From Sphingobium chlorophenolicum (GTDB lineage Bacteria; Pseudomonadota; Alphaproteobacteria; Sphingomonadales; Sphingomonadaceae): DNA of 64,000 bases. The position numbers and the translations under genes are program-made. Under the pieces are notes generated by a model, which worked only from the letters and a program-made list of their open reading frames with translations, was not told the origin of the DNA and did not search any database. The DNA is taken from assembly GCF_000722875.1 (NCBI RefSeq), contig NZ_JFHR01000009.1, positions 1 through 64,000 on the forward strand, given 5' to 3'. Shown one piece after another: positions 44,459 through 53,088 of this stretch; positions within the stretch are counted from its first letter, which is position 1; every line of letters starts with the position of its first letter.

Positions 44459-46240
44459 ATGTCCACTTATGAAGATCGCCTGAAAGCGCTGCGCGCCCAA
44501 CTGGTGCGCGTGGCGCTGGACGGCTTTGTCGTGCCGCTGACCGACGAGCATATGAGCGAATATGTCGGCGCCTATGCGCAGCGGCTGGCCTGGCTGACCG
44601 GCTTTCAGGGATCGGCGGGCAGCGCGGTGGTGTTGCCGGAGGAAGCGGCGATCTTCGTGGACGGCCGCTACACGCTCCAGGTGCGGGAGCAGGTGGACGG
44701 GGTGCACTGGCAATATGAGAGCGTGCCGCAAACCTCCGTCGCGGCCTGGCTGGGCGAGCATGTCCCGGCGGGCGGGCGGATCGGCTACGATCCGTGGCTG
44801 CATACGCGCGCCTGGGTGAAGGCGGCGAGCGAGGCGCTGGCCGAGCGGGGCGCGGAACTGGTGGCGGTGGACACCAACCCGGTGGACGCCGTGTGGCCGG
44901 ATCGCCCCGCGCCCAGCGACGCCAAGCTGGTGGTGCATGATGACCGTTATGCCGGGCAGCCGGCTGCGGAGAAGCGAGCGGCGATGGCCGATTGGCTGGT
45001 AGCGAAGCATGCCGATGCGGCGGTGCTGTCGGCGCTGGATTCGCTGGCCTGGACCTTCAACATCCGGGGCAAGGATGTGGAGCGCACGCCGGTGGCGCTG
45101 GCCTATGCCATCGTCCATGCCGACGCGACGGCGGACCTTTATGTCGCGCCGGAAAAGATGGACGAAGCGGTGGCGCAGCATCTGGGCAATGCCGTCCGGG
45201 TGCATGACCGGGCGGATTTCGCCGGGGCGCTGGCGGGGTTCGCAGGCAAGACGGTAGTGGCCGATCCGGAGCGGGCGGTGGCCGCGATCTTCGAAGCGCT
45301 GGAGGCGGGCGGGGCTAATGTGCTGGCGCTACGCGACCCGGCGGTGCTGCCCAAGGCGGTGAAGAATTCGGTGGAGATTGCCGGGCACAAGGCGGCGCAG
45401 GCCCGCGACGGCGCGGCGCTCAGCCAGTTCCTGCACTGGATATCGGTCGCGGCGCCCAAGGGCGGCGTGGACGAACTGGGCGCGGCGGCGAAGCTGGAGA
45501 CGTTCCGCAAGGAGACCGGGCTGCTGGAGGACCTGTCCTTCGACACGATTTCCGGCGCGGGGCCGAACGGCGCGGTGGTGCATTACCGGGTCGAGGAAAA
45601 GACGAACCGTCCAATCGAGACGGGCAGCTTCTATCTGGTCGATTCGGGCGGGCAATATCGCGACGGCACCACCGACGTGACGCGCACCATCGCCATCGGT
45701 ACGCCGAGCGCGGAGATGAAGCGGCGTTTCACGCTGGTGTTGAAGGGGCATATCGCGCTGGGCCGCGCCCTGTTTCCGAAGGGGACGCGGGGGGGGCAGC
45801 TTGACGTGCTGGCGCGGCAGTATCTGTGGGCTGAGGGGCTGGATTATGCCCATGGCACTGGACATGGCGTCGGCAGTTTCCTGTCGGTGCATGAGGGGCC
45901 GCAGCGGATCGCGACCTTTGGCGGCGGGGATGAACCGTTGCAGGAAGGGATGATCCTCTCCAACGAGCCGGGTTATTACAAGACCGGGGAATATGGCATC
46001 CGCATCGAAAATCTGGTGCTGGTCGAGCGGCGTGAAGTGCCCGGCGCGGAGCGGGAGATGCTGGGCTTCGAAACGCTGACCTTCGCGCCGATTGATCGCC
46101 ATGCCATCGCGGTGGAATTGCTGACGGGAGAGGAGCGGGCTTGGCTCGATGCCTATCATGCCAGGGTGGTGGAGGTCGTGGGGCCGCAGTTGGAGGGCGA
46201 GGCGCTGGAGTGGTTGAAGGCGGCCTGCGCGCCTTTGTGA
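44459..46240 (+). CDS. Aminopeptidase P family Xaa-Pro peptidase (M24B)
   Basis: The 593-residue protein is the long, three-domain aminopeptidase P: two creatinase-like N-terminal domains (about 1-300) and a C-terminal pita-bread domain with the dimetal ligands D in FYLVDSGGQYRDGTTDVTRT, H in HGTGHGVGSFLSVHEGP, and E in SNEPGYYKTGEYGIRIENL. It removes N-terminal residues before proline. AAGGGA precedes ATG 44459. Length matches plant and animal XPNPEP1-like enzymes (about 600), longer than E. coli PepP. Confidence 0.93.
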   Translation: MSTYEDRLKALRAQLVRVALDGFVVPLTDEHMSEYVGAYAQRLAWLTGFQGSAGSAVVLPEEAAIFVDGRYTLQVREQVDGVHWQYESVPQTSVAAWLGEHVPAGGRIGYDPWLHTRAWVKAASEALAERGAELVAVDTNPVDAVWPDRPAPSDAKLVVHDDRYAGQPAAEKRAAMADWLVAKHADAAVLSALDSLAWTFNIRGKDVERTPVALAYAIVHADATADLYVAPEKMDEAVAQHLGNAVRVHDRADFAGALAGFAGKTVVADPERAVAAIFEALEAGGANVLALRDPAVLPKAVKNSVEIAGHKAAQARDGAALSQFLHWISVAAPKGGVDELGAAAKLETFRKETGLLEDLSFDTISGAGPNGAVVHYRVEEKTNRPIETGSFYLVDSGGQYRDGTTDVTRTIAIGTPSAEMKRRFTLVLKGHIALGRALFPKGTRGGQLDVLARQYLWAEGLDYAHGTGHGVGSFLSVHEGPQRIATFGGGDEPLQEGMILSNEPGYYKTGEYGIRIENLVLVERREVPGAEREMLGFETLTFAPIDRHAIAVELLTGEERAWLDAYHARVVEVVGPQLEGEALEWLKAACAPL

Positions 46241-46258
46241 GGTAAAGGCGGACCTCTA

Positions 46259-46397
46259 TCCTATTCCTCCCCATCGGAGATGGGGAGGGGGACCGGCCGA
46301 AGGCTGGTGGAGGGGAAAGGGGCACGACCTCCGAATTTCCCCTCCACCACCGCCTTCGGCGGCGGTCCCCCTCCCCACGCTGCGCGTAGGGAGGATT
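46259..46397 (+). repeat. Family A hairpin repeat, copy 8
   Basis: H1 is CCCCATC-gga-GATGGGG, H2 ACCGGCC-gaa-GGCTGGT, H3 CCGCC-ttc-GGCGG and H4 CACGC-tgc-GCGTAGGG. It starts 18 bases after the aminopeptidase stop. Confidence 0.9.
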
Positions 46398-46421
46398 TTT
46401 CGTCGCCTCGCGCTGGCATAA

Positions 46422-46453
46422 AAACGGCCCCCGCGGCGAAGCGGGAGCCGTTT
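46422..46453. terminator. Bidirectional intrinsic terminator (phasin gene end)
   Basis: AAACGGC...CCCGC pairs with GCGGG...GCCGTTT around loop GGCGAA. A T-run follows on both strands (TTTCTTTTTT on plus, TTTTTAT on minus). It closes the minus-strand phasin gene 28 bases after its stop and plus-strand reading from the aminopeptidase. Confidence 0.85.
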
Positions 46454-46480
46454 CTTTTTTCCAAACGCCCGAAGGCGGGA

Positions 46481-47344
46481 TTAGGCGGCGAGCGCCTTCA
46501 CCTTGTCGGTCACCACGGTCACGCGGGCGGTCAGCGGCGAGGCGACGTCGCCGGCCAGCTTGATCAGCGCTTCGCTGCTCTTGGCCGCTTCCTTGGTGAA
46601 TTCGTCGAAGCTGCTGGAGAACAACTGGCTCTGAAGCTGAAAGAATTCGGTCGGGGTCTTCACGGTCGAGAAGCTCTTGAACGAGGCGGTCGCCTTTTCG
46701 AAGCTCTTCTTGCTGTAATCCACCGCTTCCTGACCCAAGGTTTCGAAGCCCTTGGCCGCGATCTTGCCGGATTCGACCAGCGCTTCGACGTTGCCCTTGG
46801 CGATGTCGCTGAATTCCTCGATCGCCTTGGTCGACTTCTCGACGCTCACCTTGGCCTTCTCGTTCAGGTCGGCATAGACCGTTTCCAGCTTGGCCTTGGT
46901 TTCTTCAGCGAATTTCTTTCCGGTCTCGATCACGTCGTTCATCATCTTCGTTCCTTCTGTGGCGGGCAGCAATATGGGCTCTTGCGGCCCGGCCTTGGAC
47001 GATAGGCTCTTCGATTCCTTCGGTTCCGGCGGCGCACCCTTTGCCGCCGGTTCGATCCTGGGCGTTTCCGCCTTTGGCGCCGTGGGGACGGGGGCCGGTT
47101 CCGGCGCCGCGTCGACGGCGGTCGTTGCCGCGATCACCGCCACCGGATCGGCCGGGGCCGCCTTGACAGGCGCGGCGGGCTTTGGCGGCGCGGGCTTTTT
47201 CACGGCCGGTTTCGCTTTCGCGATCGGCTTTTCCGGCGTCTTTATCGCGGCCTCGGCGGCTTTCAGCGCCTCGGCAGCGGACAAAGTCGAAGAAGGCTTC
47301 TTCGCGACAGGCTTCTTGCGCACGGGCTTTGGGGTAACGGCCAC
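46481..47344 (-). CDS. phaP: Phasin with long basic N-terminal extension
   Basis: Phasins coat PHA granules. The last 150 residues form the phasin domain (ETGKKFAEETKAKLETVYAD, then FSDIAKGNVEALVESGKIAAKG, FFQLQSQLFSSSFDEFTKEA). Residues 1-140 are Lys/Ala/Pro-rich (KPVRKKPVAKKP, AKAKPAVKKPAPPKP), like the histone-H1-like tails of Pseudomonas PhaF. GTG 47344 has GGAGGA six bases upstream. A second start, ATG 46945, has AAGGA seven bases upstream and gives a 154-residue phasin of normal size, so two forms may be made. It follows phaC and is preceded by two palindromic sites. Confidence 0.9.
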   Translation of the reverse strand: MAVTPKPVRKKPVAKKPSSTLSAAEALKAAEAAIKTPEKPIAKAKPAVKKPAPPKPAAPVKAAPADPVAVIAATTAVDAAPEPAPVPTAPKAETPRIEPAAKGAPPEPKESKSLSSKAGPQEPILLPATEGTKMMNDVIETGKKFAEETKAKLETVYADLNEKAKVSVEKSTKAIEEFSDIAKGNVEALVESGKIAAKGFETLGQEAVDYSKKSFEKATASFKSFSTVKTPTEFFQLQSQLFSSSFDEFTKEAAKSSEALIKLAGDVASPLTARVTVVTDKVKALAA

Positions 47345-47357
47345 GGACCATCCTCCA

Positions 47358-47374
47358 TTTGTTGCAGTGCACAA
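47358..47374 (-). promoter_or_regulatory. PhaR-like palindrome, promoter-proximal
   Basis: TTTGTTGCAGTGCACAA contains TGC-N3-GCA, like PhaR sites of other alphaproteobacteria. It overlaps the TATATT -10-like box (47373-47378, minus strand) and likely transcript start of the phasin gene, a repressor position. Confidence 0.6.
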
Positions 47375-47405
47375 TATAGCGTCCGCAAGCGGGTTGCAAG
47401 CGTTT

Positions 47406-47422
47406 TTGTGCAGTGCAACAAA
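47406..47422 (-). promoter_or_regulatory. PhaR-like palindrome, distal
   Basis: TTGTGCAGTGCAACAAA is almost the exact reverse complement of the site at 47358; centres are 48 bases apart. Two sites in this spacing suggest cooperative or looped repression of the phasin promoter by a PHA-sensing PhaR. No phaR gene is in the window. Confidence 0.6.
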
Positions 47423-47486
47423 ACTGCCTATGCGCTTTGCCGCAGGGCAGAGGCGGATTATCGCAAATTTCGGGCAAGCCGGTGAT

Positions 47487-49232
47487 TCAGCGCGTTTTTA
47501 CGTAACGGCCGGGGGCGTCCTCAATCGTCTTGAGTCGGCCCTTGCCAGGCTGGCGCGCACCCTTTGCAGGCACGGTCGCGGGATTGCGGGCGCGAATCCA
47601 TTCGATCCAGTCGGGCCACCAACTGCCCTTCGTCTCCTTCGCTTGCGCGAGAAAAGCGTCCAGCGTCGGCTGCGATTCGTCGCAGGCCCAATATTGATAT
47701 TTGCCGGCGGCGGGCGGATTGACCACGCCGGCGATATGCCCCGATCCGGCGAGCAGGAAGCGGGTCGGCCCCGAAAAATGCTCGGTCAGTTTCCACACGC
47801 TTTCCAGCGGGGCGATATGATCCTCCCGTCCCGCCTGCACATAGGCGGGCGTCTCTATCCGGCGCAGGTCGATGGGCGTGCCCGCGACGCTGATCGCGCC
47901 CGGCTGCACCAGCAGATTGTCGCGATAAAGCTGGGTCAAATAATCCCTGTGCCAGCGCGCAGGCAGGTTGGTGGTGTCGCCGTTCCAATAGAGCAGGTCG
48001 AAGGGCGGATAATCCTGCCCCAGCAGATAATTATTGACCACATAGTTCCAGATCAGGTCGCGCCCGCGCAGCATGTTGAAGGTCGCGGCCATGTAGCGCC
48101 CGTCCAGAAAGCCGCCGGAGGAAAGCTGCTCCACCATCTTCATCTGTTCATCGTCGACGAACAGGGTCAGGTCGCCCGCCTTGCTGAAATCCACCTGGGC
48201 GGTGAAGAAGGTGGCGCTGGCGACCTTTTCCGCCTCTCCCCGCGCCGCCAGCAGCGCCAGCGTGGCGGCCAATGTCGTCCCCGCGACGCAATAGCCGATG
48301 GTGTGGACGCCCGGCACGCCCAGCAGGTCGCGCACCGTGTCGATCGCGTCGATCTGGCCGTCCAATATATAATCGTCCCAGATCAGATCCTTCATCGACG
48401 CGTCGGCCGACTTCCACGACACCAGGAAGACGCTGAGCCCCTGGTCCACCGCCCATTTGACGAAGCTTTTTTCCGGCGACAGGTCGAGAATATAGAAGCG
48501 GTTGATCCAGGGCGGGAAGATGATCAGCGGCGTTTCCAGCACCTTCTCCGTCGACGGAGCATAGTGGATCAACTGGTAGAGCGGCGTTTCCTTGATCACC
48601 TTGCCGGGGGTGGAGGCGATGTTGCGGCCAAGCTCGAACGCCGTGCCGTCCGTATGGGTGAGCTGGCCCTTTTCCAGATCGGCCAGCATATGTTGCAGCC
48701 CCTTGACCAGATTCTCGCCGCCGCTCTGGATCGTCTTCTGCATGACCATGGGGTTGGTCAGCGGGAAATTGCTGGGGGCGATGGCGTCCAGCAGGCCGCT
48801 GGTGGCGAAACGCAGCTTGGCCTTTTGCTTCGGATCGACGCCGTCCACCGCGTCGGCCAGCTTCGTCAGATAATCCGAGAGCAACAGGTAACTCTGCCGG
48901 ATCAGGTCGTAAAAGGGATGCTCGGTCCAGGCCGGGTCGGCGAAGCGCCGGTCCTTGGCGGCGGCGGGGCTGCCGGACGGGGCGGGTTCGGGACGGTCAC
49001 GCAGCAGGCCGCCGGAATCCAGGAAACGCTGCCACAGGGCGAGGCCTTCATCGGCGAAGCTGGTCTGGATGCGCGACACCGCTTCGGGATCGAAGGGCAA
49101 TGTCCGGCCGGTCGCGCCCGCCGCCTGTTCCAGCAGCAATTGCTGCGCGCGGCCCAGAATCTGCGTCCATTGCTGCATGTCCGCCAGCGTGGGGAGATGG
49201 GGTTCCATGACGTCCTGTGCTTTCATGGCCAC
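47487..49232 (-). CDS. phaC: Class I poly(3-hydroxyalkanoate) synthase PhaC
   Basis: PhaC polymerises 3-hydroxyacyl-CoA. The 581-residue protein has an N-terminal variable region, the family stretch PLIIFPPWINRFYILDLSPE, the lipase-like box GYCVAGTT with the nucleophilic cysteine, the catalytic aspartate region LFVDDEQMKMVEQ / QAGREDHIAPLESVW and the histidine in GSGHIAGVVNPPA. Size and single gene place it in class I (short-chain monomers). GTG 49232 is six bases from AGGAGG and is preferred over ATG 49226. The phasin gene follows. Confidence 0.96.
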   Translation of the reverse strand: MAMKAQDVMEPHLPTLADMQQWTQILGRAQQLLLEQAAGATGRTLPFDPEAVSRIQTSFADEGLALWQRFLDSGGLLRDRPEPAPSGSPAAAKDRRFADPAWTEHPFYDLIRQSYLLLSDYLTKLADAVDGVDPKQKAKLRFATSGLLDAIAPSNFPLTNPMVMQKTIQSGGENLVKGLQHMLADLEKGQLTHTDGTAFELGRNIASTPGKVIKETPLYQLIHYAPSTEKVLETPLIIFPPWINRFYILDLSPEKSFVKWAVDQGLSVFLVSWKSADASMKDLIWDDYILDGQIDAIDTVRDLLGVPGVHTIGYCVAGTTLAATLALLAARGEAEKVASATFFTAQVDFSKAGDLTLFVDDEQMKMVEQLSSGGFLDGRYMAATFNMLRGRDLIWNYVVNNYLLGQDYPPFDLLYWNGDTTNLPARWHRDYLTQLYRDNLLVQPGAISVAGTPIDLRRIETPAYVQAGREDHIAPLESVWKLTEHFSGPTRFLLAGSGHIAGVVNPPAAGKYQYWACDESQPTLDAFLAQAKETKGSWWPDWIEWIRARNPATVPAKGARQPGKGRLKTIEDAPGRYVKTR

Positions 49233-49365
49233 CTTCGTCCTCCTGGCATGGTCGGGTTCGCCGCTTTCTCTGGCGTGTCGCGGACTGGCGGGTTATAGCC
49301 AGATTGTGACAAGCCGAATGCGCGTCACTTACTATTCCTTACAGCGAGCTTTCAGGAAAGCCCCA

Positions 49366-50574
49366 ATGTCCGAAGAATTCTACCGCATGAAGCGTCTGCC
49401 GCCCTATGTCATCGCCGAAGTGAACGCGATGCGGGCCGCCGCGCGAGCCGCGGGGGAGGACATTATCGACCTGGGGATGGGCAATCCCGACCTGCCGCCG
49501 CCCGACCATGTCATCGCCAAGCTGTGCGAAGTGGCGCAGAAGCCGAGCGCCCACGGCTATTCCCAGTCGATGGGGATTCCAGGGCTGCGGAAGGCGCAGG
49601 CCAACTATTATGGCCGCCGCTTCGGCGTCGATCTGGACCCGGAAACCGAAGTCGTCGTGACCATGGGGTCGAAGGAAGGGCTTGCCAGCCTGGCCACCGC
49701 GATCACCGCGCCGGGCGACGTCGTGCTGGCGCCCAATCCCAGCTATCCGATCCATATGTTCGGCTTCATCATCGCGGGGGCGACCATCCGGTCCGTGCCG
49801 ACGACCCCGGACGAGCATTATTGGCAGTCGCTGGAGCGGGCGATGGCCTTCACCGTGCCGCGCCCCTCCATTCTGGTCGTGGGCTATCCCAGCAATCCGA
49901 CGGCGGAGACGGTCGACCTCGCCTTCTATGAGCGGCTGGTCGCCTGGGCGAAGGAGAATAATGTGTGGGTCTTGTCCGACCTCGCTTATTCCGAGCTTTA
50001 TTATGACGGCAATCCGACGCCCTCCATCCTGCAAGTGCCGGGGGCGAAGGATGTGGCGGTGGAATTCACCTCCTTGTCGAAGACCTATTCGATGGCGGGC
50101 TGGCGTATCGGCTTCGCGGTCGGCAACCGGAAGTTGATCGCGGCGTTGAAGCGGGTGAAATCCTATCTGGACTATGGCGCGTTCACGCCGATCCAGGCGG
50201 CGGCCTGCGCGGCATTGAACGGCCCGCAGGACATCGTGCAGAAGAATCGCGAGCTTTATCACAAGCGCCGCGACGTGATGGTGGAGGCTTTTGGCCGCGC
50301 CGGGTGGGACATTCCCGCGCCCAGGGCGTCGATGTTCGCCTGGGCGCCGCTGCCCCCTGCATTGAAGGATATGGGCAGCCTGGAATTTTCCAAGCAGTTG
50401 CTTACCCACGCCAAGGTCGCGGTCGCGCCGGGGGTCGGCTATGGCGAGGACGGCGAGGGCTATGTCCGCATCGCCATGGTGGAAAATGAGCAGCGGCTGC
50501 GGCAAGCGGCGCGCAACATCAAGCAGTATCTGAAGTCCATGGGCGTCAACACGCCCGCCAAGGGCGCTGCCTGA
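49366..50574 (+). CDS. alaC: AlaC-like alanine/LL-DAP-type aminotransferase
   Basis: The 402-residue class I/II aminotransferase has IIDLGMGNPDLPPPDHV, MGSKEGLASLATAITAPGD, GYPSNPTAETVDLAFYE, SDLAYSELYYDGNPTPS and the PLP lysine in FTSLSKTYSMAGWRIGFAVG. These match AlaC and the closely related LL-diaminopimelate aminotransferases. Because dapD is present in the window, the succinylase route is likely used and alanine synthesis is the better assignment. It is divergent from phaC. Confidence 0.87.
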   Translation: MSEEFYRMKRLPPYVIAEVNAMRAAARAAGEDIIDLGMGNPDLPPPDHVIAKLCEVAQKPSAHGYSQSMGIPGLRKAQANYYGRRFGVDLDPETEVVVTMGSKEGLASLATAITAPGDVVLAPNPSYPIHMFGFIIAGATIRSVPTTPDEHYWQSLERAMAFTVPRPSILVVGYPSNPTAETVDLAFYERLVAWAKENNVWVLSDLAYSELYYDGNPTPSILQVPGAKDVAVEFTSLSKTYSMAGWRIGFAVGNRKLIAALKRVKSYLDYGAFTPIQAAACAALNGPQDIVQKNRELYHKRRDVMVEAFGRAGWDIPAPRASMFAWAPLPPALKDMGSLEFSKQLLTHAKVAVAPGVGYGEDGEGYVRIAMVENEQRLRQAARNIKQYLKSMGVNTPAKGAA

Positions 50575-50602
50575 GGGAATGGGCCTTAGATAAGATAAGG
50601 GA

Positions 50603-50689
50603 CGTGCTCCTGCGCAGGCAGGAGCCCAGTTCTGCCGTCCGAGTGTCATTCTGCCGTTGGAACTGGGCTCCTGCCTGCGCAGGAGCACG
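50603..50689. repeat. Family B paired-hairpin repeat
   Basis: CGTGCTCCTGC-gca-GGCAGGAGCC and GGGCTCCTGCC-tgc-GCAGGAGCACG flank a 38-base spacer, and the arms also pair as one long inverted repeat. It lies between alaC and the DUF2721 gene. Confidence 0.87.
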
Positions 50690-50772
50690 ATTCCGCAGAG
50701 ACATGAGGGCTTGAAACCCATGCCATCATTTCGGCCCTTGCCATTTTCCTCGCTCTGCGCTGCTTTGGAACC

Positions 50773-51249
50773 ATGATCGTACTTCCCCAGGTTTCCCAGG
50801 TCGCGCAGACCATCCAGCTTGCCCTGGCCCCCGTCTTCCTGCTCGCGGGCATCGGCGCCTTCCTGAACGTCTGCGTCGGGCGGCTGGCCCGCATCATCGA
50901 CCGGGCGCGCAAGGTGGAGGAGAAGATCCTCGCCTCCCGCGGCAAGGAACATGACCGCATGGTCAGCGAGATCCGCATGCTGGACCGGCGGATGAGCGTG
51001 GTGAACGGCGCCATCTTCCTGACGGTGGCGTCGGCCTGCGCCATCTGCCTGGTGGTCATCCTGCTGTTCGCCGCGAACCTGCTGGGGTCGCATCTGGGCA
51101 CCCCCATCGCCATCCTGTTCAGCCTGGCTATGACGTTGCAGGCGGCGGGCTTCGCCACCTTCATCCAGGAAATCCGGCTGGCGTCGCGCACCATCCACAT
51201 CCGCAACGAAGTCCTCTATCACAAGGTCGAGGAAGAGAGCGCGGAATGA
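50773..51249 (+). CDS. DUF2721 family membrane protein
   Basis: The 158-residue protein has three predicted helices (LALAPVFLLAGIGAFLNVCV, AIFLTVASACAICLVVILLF, IAILFSLAMTLQAAGFATFI) and, after the first, the conserved RLARIIDRARKVEEK of the family, with IRMLDRRMSVVNGAIFL next. No function is known. Its stop overlaps the following [2Fe-2S] gene's start (ATGA), so the two are co-translated. Confidence 0.88.
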   Translation: MIVLPQVSQVAQTIQLALAPVFLLAGIGAFLNVCVGRLARIIDRARKVEEKILASRGKEHDRMVSEIRMLDRRMSVVNGAIFLTVASACAICLVVILLFAANLLGSHLGTPIAILFSLAMTLQAAGFATFIQEIRLASRTIHIRNEVLYHKVEEESAE

Positions 51250-51782
51250 CGAAATTCACGGTCAACGACCGGCCCGTCCAATATCGCATGGACCCGGCGA
51301 CGCCGCTGCTCTGGGCCTTGCGCGACGCATCCAACCTGACAGGGACGAAATATGGCTGCGGGACGGGGGATTGCGGCGCCTGCACGGTCGATATCGATGG
51401 GGAGGCGGTGCGATCCTGCCAGGTGACCATCGCCGCCACCGAGGGGAAGTTCGTCACCACCATAGAGGGGCTTTCGCCCGATCGGGGCCATCCGCTGCAA
51501 CAGGTGTTCGCGGCGGACAATGTCTCGCAATGCGGCTATTGCATCCCCGGCGTCATCATGACGGCCGCCGCGCTGCTGCGGCGGACCAGCGATCCGAGCG
51601 ATGAGGAGATCGACGCCGCGCTCACCAATATCTGCCGTTGCGGCATCTATCCCCGACTGCGGGGGGCGATCCAGCGCGCCGGGCGGGTGATGCGGGGGGA
51701 GGAAGTGGTGGACGCCGTGCCGCCTTCCGGGATCACGCCCGATGAAGCGGCGAAGGCGGTTCCGGCGCTGCGGCGGCCCTAA
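51246..51782 (+). CDS. [2Fe-2S] subunit of a molybdenum hydroxylase (IorA/CoxS-type), unaccompanied
   Basis: The 178-residue protein has a plant-ferredoxin-type cluster (KYGCGTGDCGACTVD with a further C in VRSCQVT) and the second cluster motifs QCGYCIPGVIM and NICRCGIYPRLRGAIQRA. It is the electron-transfer subunit of a xanthine-dehydrogenase/isoquinoline-oxidoreductase-type enzyme. The C-terminus has an extra 25 residues. The expected molybdopterin subunit is not next to it: the following gene is convergent and unrelated. It may serve a distant partner, or be a remnant. Confidence 0.88.
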   Translation: MTKFTVNDRPVQYRMDPATPLLWALRDASNLTGTKYGCGTGDCGACTVDIDGEAVRSCQVTIAATEGKFVTTIEGLSPDRGHPLQQVFAADNVSQCGYCIPGVIMTAAALLRRTSDPSDEEIDAALTNICRCGIYPRLRGAIQRAGRVMRGEEVVDAVPPSGITPDEAAKAVPALRRP

Positions 51783-51784
51783 GG

Positions 51785-52594
51785 TCAGCCGAAGCGATAG
51801 CCGGACACGGTCCAGCCCAGCACGGTGCTGCCATGATCGCGCACCGCCTTGTCCTCGCCTGCCGCGCCCAGTGCGACCATCAGGGGCAGCAGATGCTCCT
51901 CGCGCGGATGGGCGAAACGGGCGTGGGGCAGGTCGGCCCAGGCCGCTACGCGCCGGGCGCGGCTGGCCGGGTCGGGATCGGTCACGGCGGCGGTCAGGGC
52001 GTCGTCCCACAGCTTCGACGGCGCGGTGGCCTGAGAGCCGCGAACGCGCAAATTGTGGAAGCTCATGCCCGAACCGACGATCAGTACGCCTTCGTCGCGC
52101 AACGGCGCAAGGGCGCGTCCGGCGGCGATGTGCGCCTCCGGATCGAGATCGTTGCGGAGCGAAAGTTGGGCGAGCGGAATGTCGGCTTGCGGCAGCGCGA
52201 CCTTCATCGGAATGAAGACGCCATGGTCCCAGCCGCGCTCCTGCTCCGTTCCGGCGGGAAAGCCCGCCTGTTCCAGCAGGGCGGCGGCGCGGCGGGCAAG
52301 CGTGGGCGCGCCGGGCGCATCCCAGCGGATCGCGTAGGTGTGCGGCGGGAAGCCGTAATAGTCGAAAAGCAGACCCGGCTTTTCCCCGACATGAACCGTG
52401 AAGCGGCTTTCTTCCCAATGGCCGGAGACCAGCAGGATCGCGCTCGGCCGCTCGGGCAGGGTGGCGATGAGGTTCGCCAGATAGGCCTGCATCGGATGCC
52501 ATATCGGATCGCTATGCGGGCGGTCCGGGTCATTGTGGTCCATGAAGAAGCATGGACCGCCGCCATGGGGGACGAAGAAGGTCGGTTGTCTCAT
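51785..52594 (-). CDS. LigB/DOPA 4,5-dioxygenase-like extradiol enzyme (YgiD family)
   Basis: The 269-residue protein has the class III ring-cleavage fold: FFVPHGGGPCFFMDHND, SAILLVSGHWEESRF, GWDHGVFIPMKVALP and VGSGMSFHNLR, giving the histidines that bind the catalytic metal. YgiD opens L-DOPA; other relatives act on protocatechuate or gallate. The physiological substrate is unknown. Start choice is uncertain: ATG 52594 gives the normal MRQPTFFVPHGG beginning; ATG 52615 or 52630 would add residues, none with a clear ribosome site. Confidence 0.87.
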   Translation of the reverse strand: MRQPTFFVPHGGGPCFFMDHNDPDRPHSDPIWHPMQAYLANLIATLPERPSAILLVSGHWEESRFTVHVGEKPGLLFDYYGFPPHTYAIRWDAPGAPTLARRAAALLEQAGFPAGTEQERGWDHGVFIPMKVALPQADIPLAQLSLRNDLDPEAHIAAGRALAPLRDEGVLIVGSGMSFHNLRVRGSQATAPSKLWDDALTAAVTDPDPASRARRVAAWADLPHARFAHPREEHLLPLMVALGAAGEDKAVRDHGSTVLGWTVSGYRFG

Positions 52595-52696
52595 GCACGG
52601 ATAGATCGGTGGCATGGAAACCGGAAACAAGCGGGCCGGAGGAAACGGATTGTTTCGGATGGGAACGGCCTGTCGTCAGCCGATGGAAGACGCGTC

Positions 52697-52831
52697 CTAT
52701 CCCTTCGAACCTTCCGGTTGCCGGGGCGTCTCGCCATCTCGCGATTCGCGCGACTGCGCCTTCCGTCGGCGCAGATTGTCCCGCAGCGCCTGCGCCAAAC
52801 GCTCTTTCCGTTCGTCCTGACCATTTGTCAT
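52697..52831 (-). CDS. 44-residue basic helical protein, unknown
   Basis: This short frame starts MTNGQDERKERLAQALRDNL and continues RRRKAQSRESRDGE to a TAG stop at 52697. The ERLAQALRDNLRRRKAQ stretch is a strongly amphipathic, Arg-rich helix of a kind I associate with short sphingomonad proteins; nothing is known of its role. GGGG lies a few bases before the ATG. It stands alone between the dioxygenase-like gene and tRNA-Thr. Confidence 0.55.
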   Translation of the reverse strand: MTNGQDERKERLAQALRDNLRRRKAQSRESRDGETPRQPEGSKG

Positions 52832-52946
52832 GACTGCCCCATAAGCAATTTGCATCTTCTGCCGCAAGCCGCCTTGACATGGAGCGAGCAGGCGGCCATA
52901 GGCCCGGCTCCGCTGGCGCGAGACGCCGGATGGAGCCGAAAATAGT

Positions 52947-53021
<75 letters not shown>

Positions 53022-53088
53022 TTTTCCTCCAGCGACCCAAGAGGCGGTCGATTTTCCCCATAGCTTGCCTCTTTGCCGGACGGCCCCC

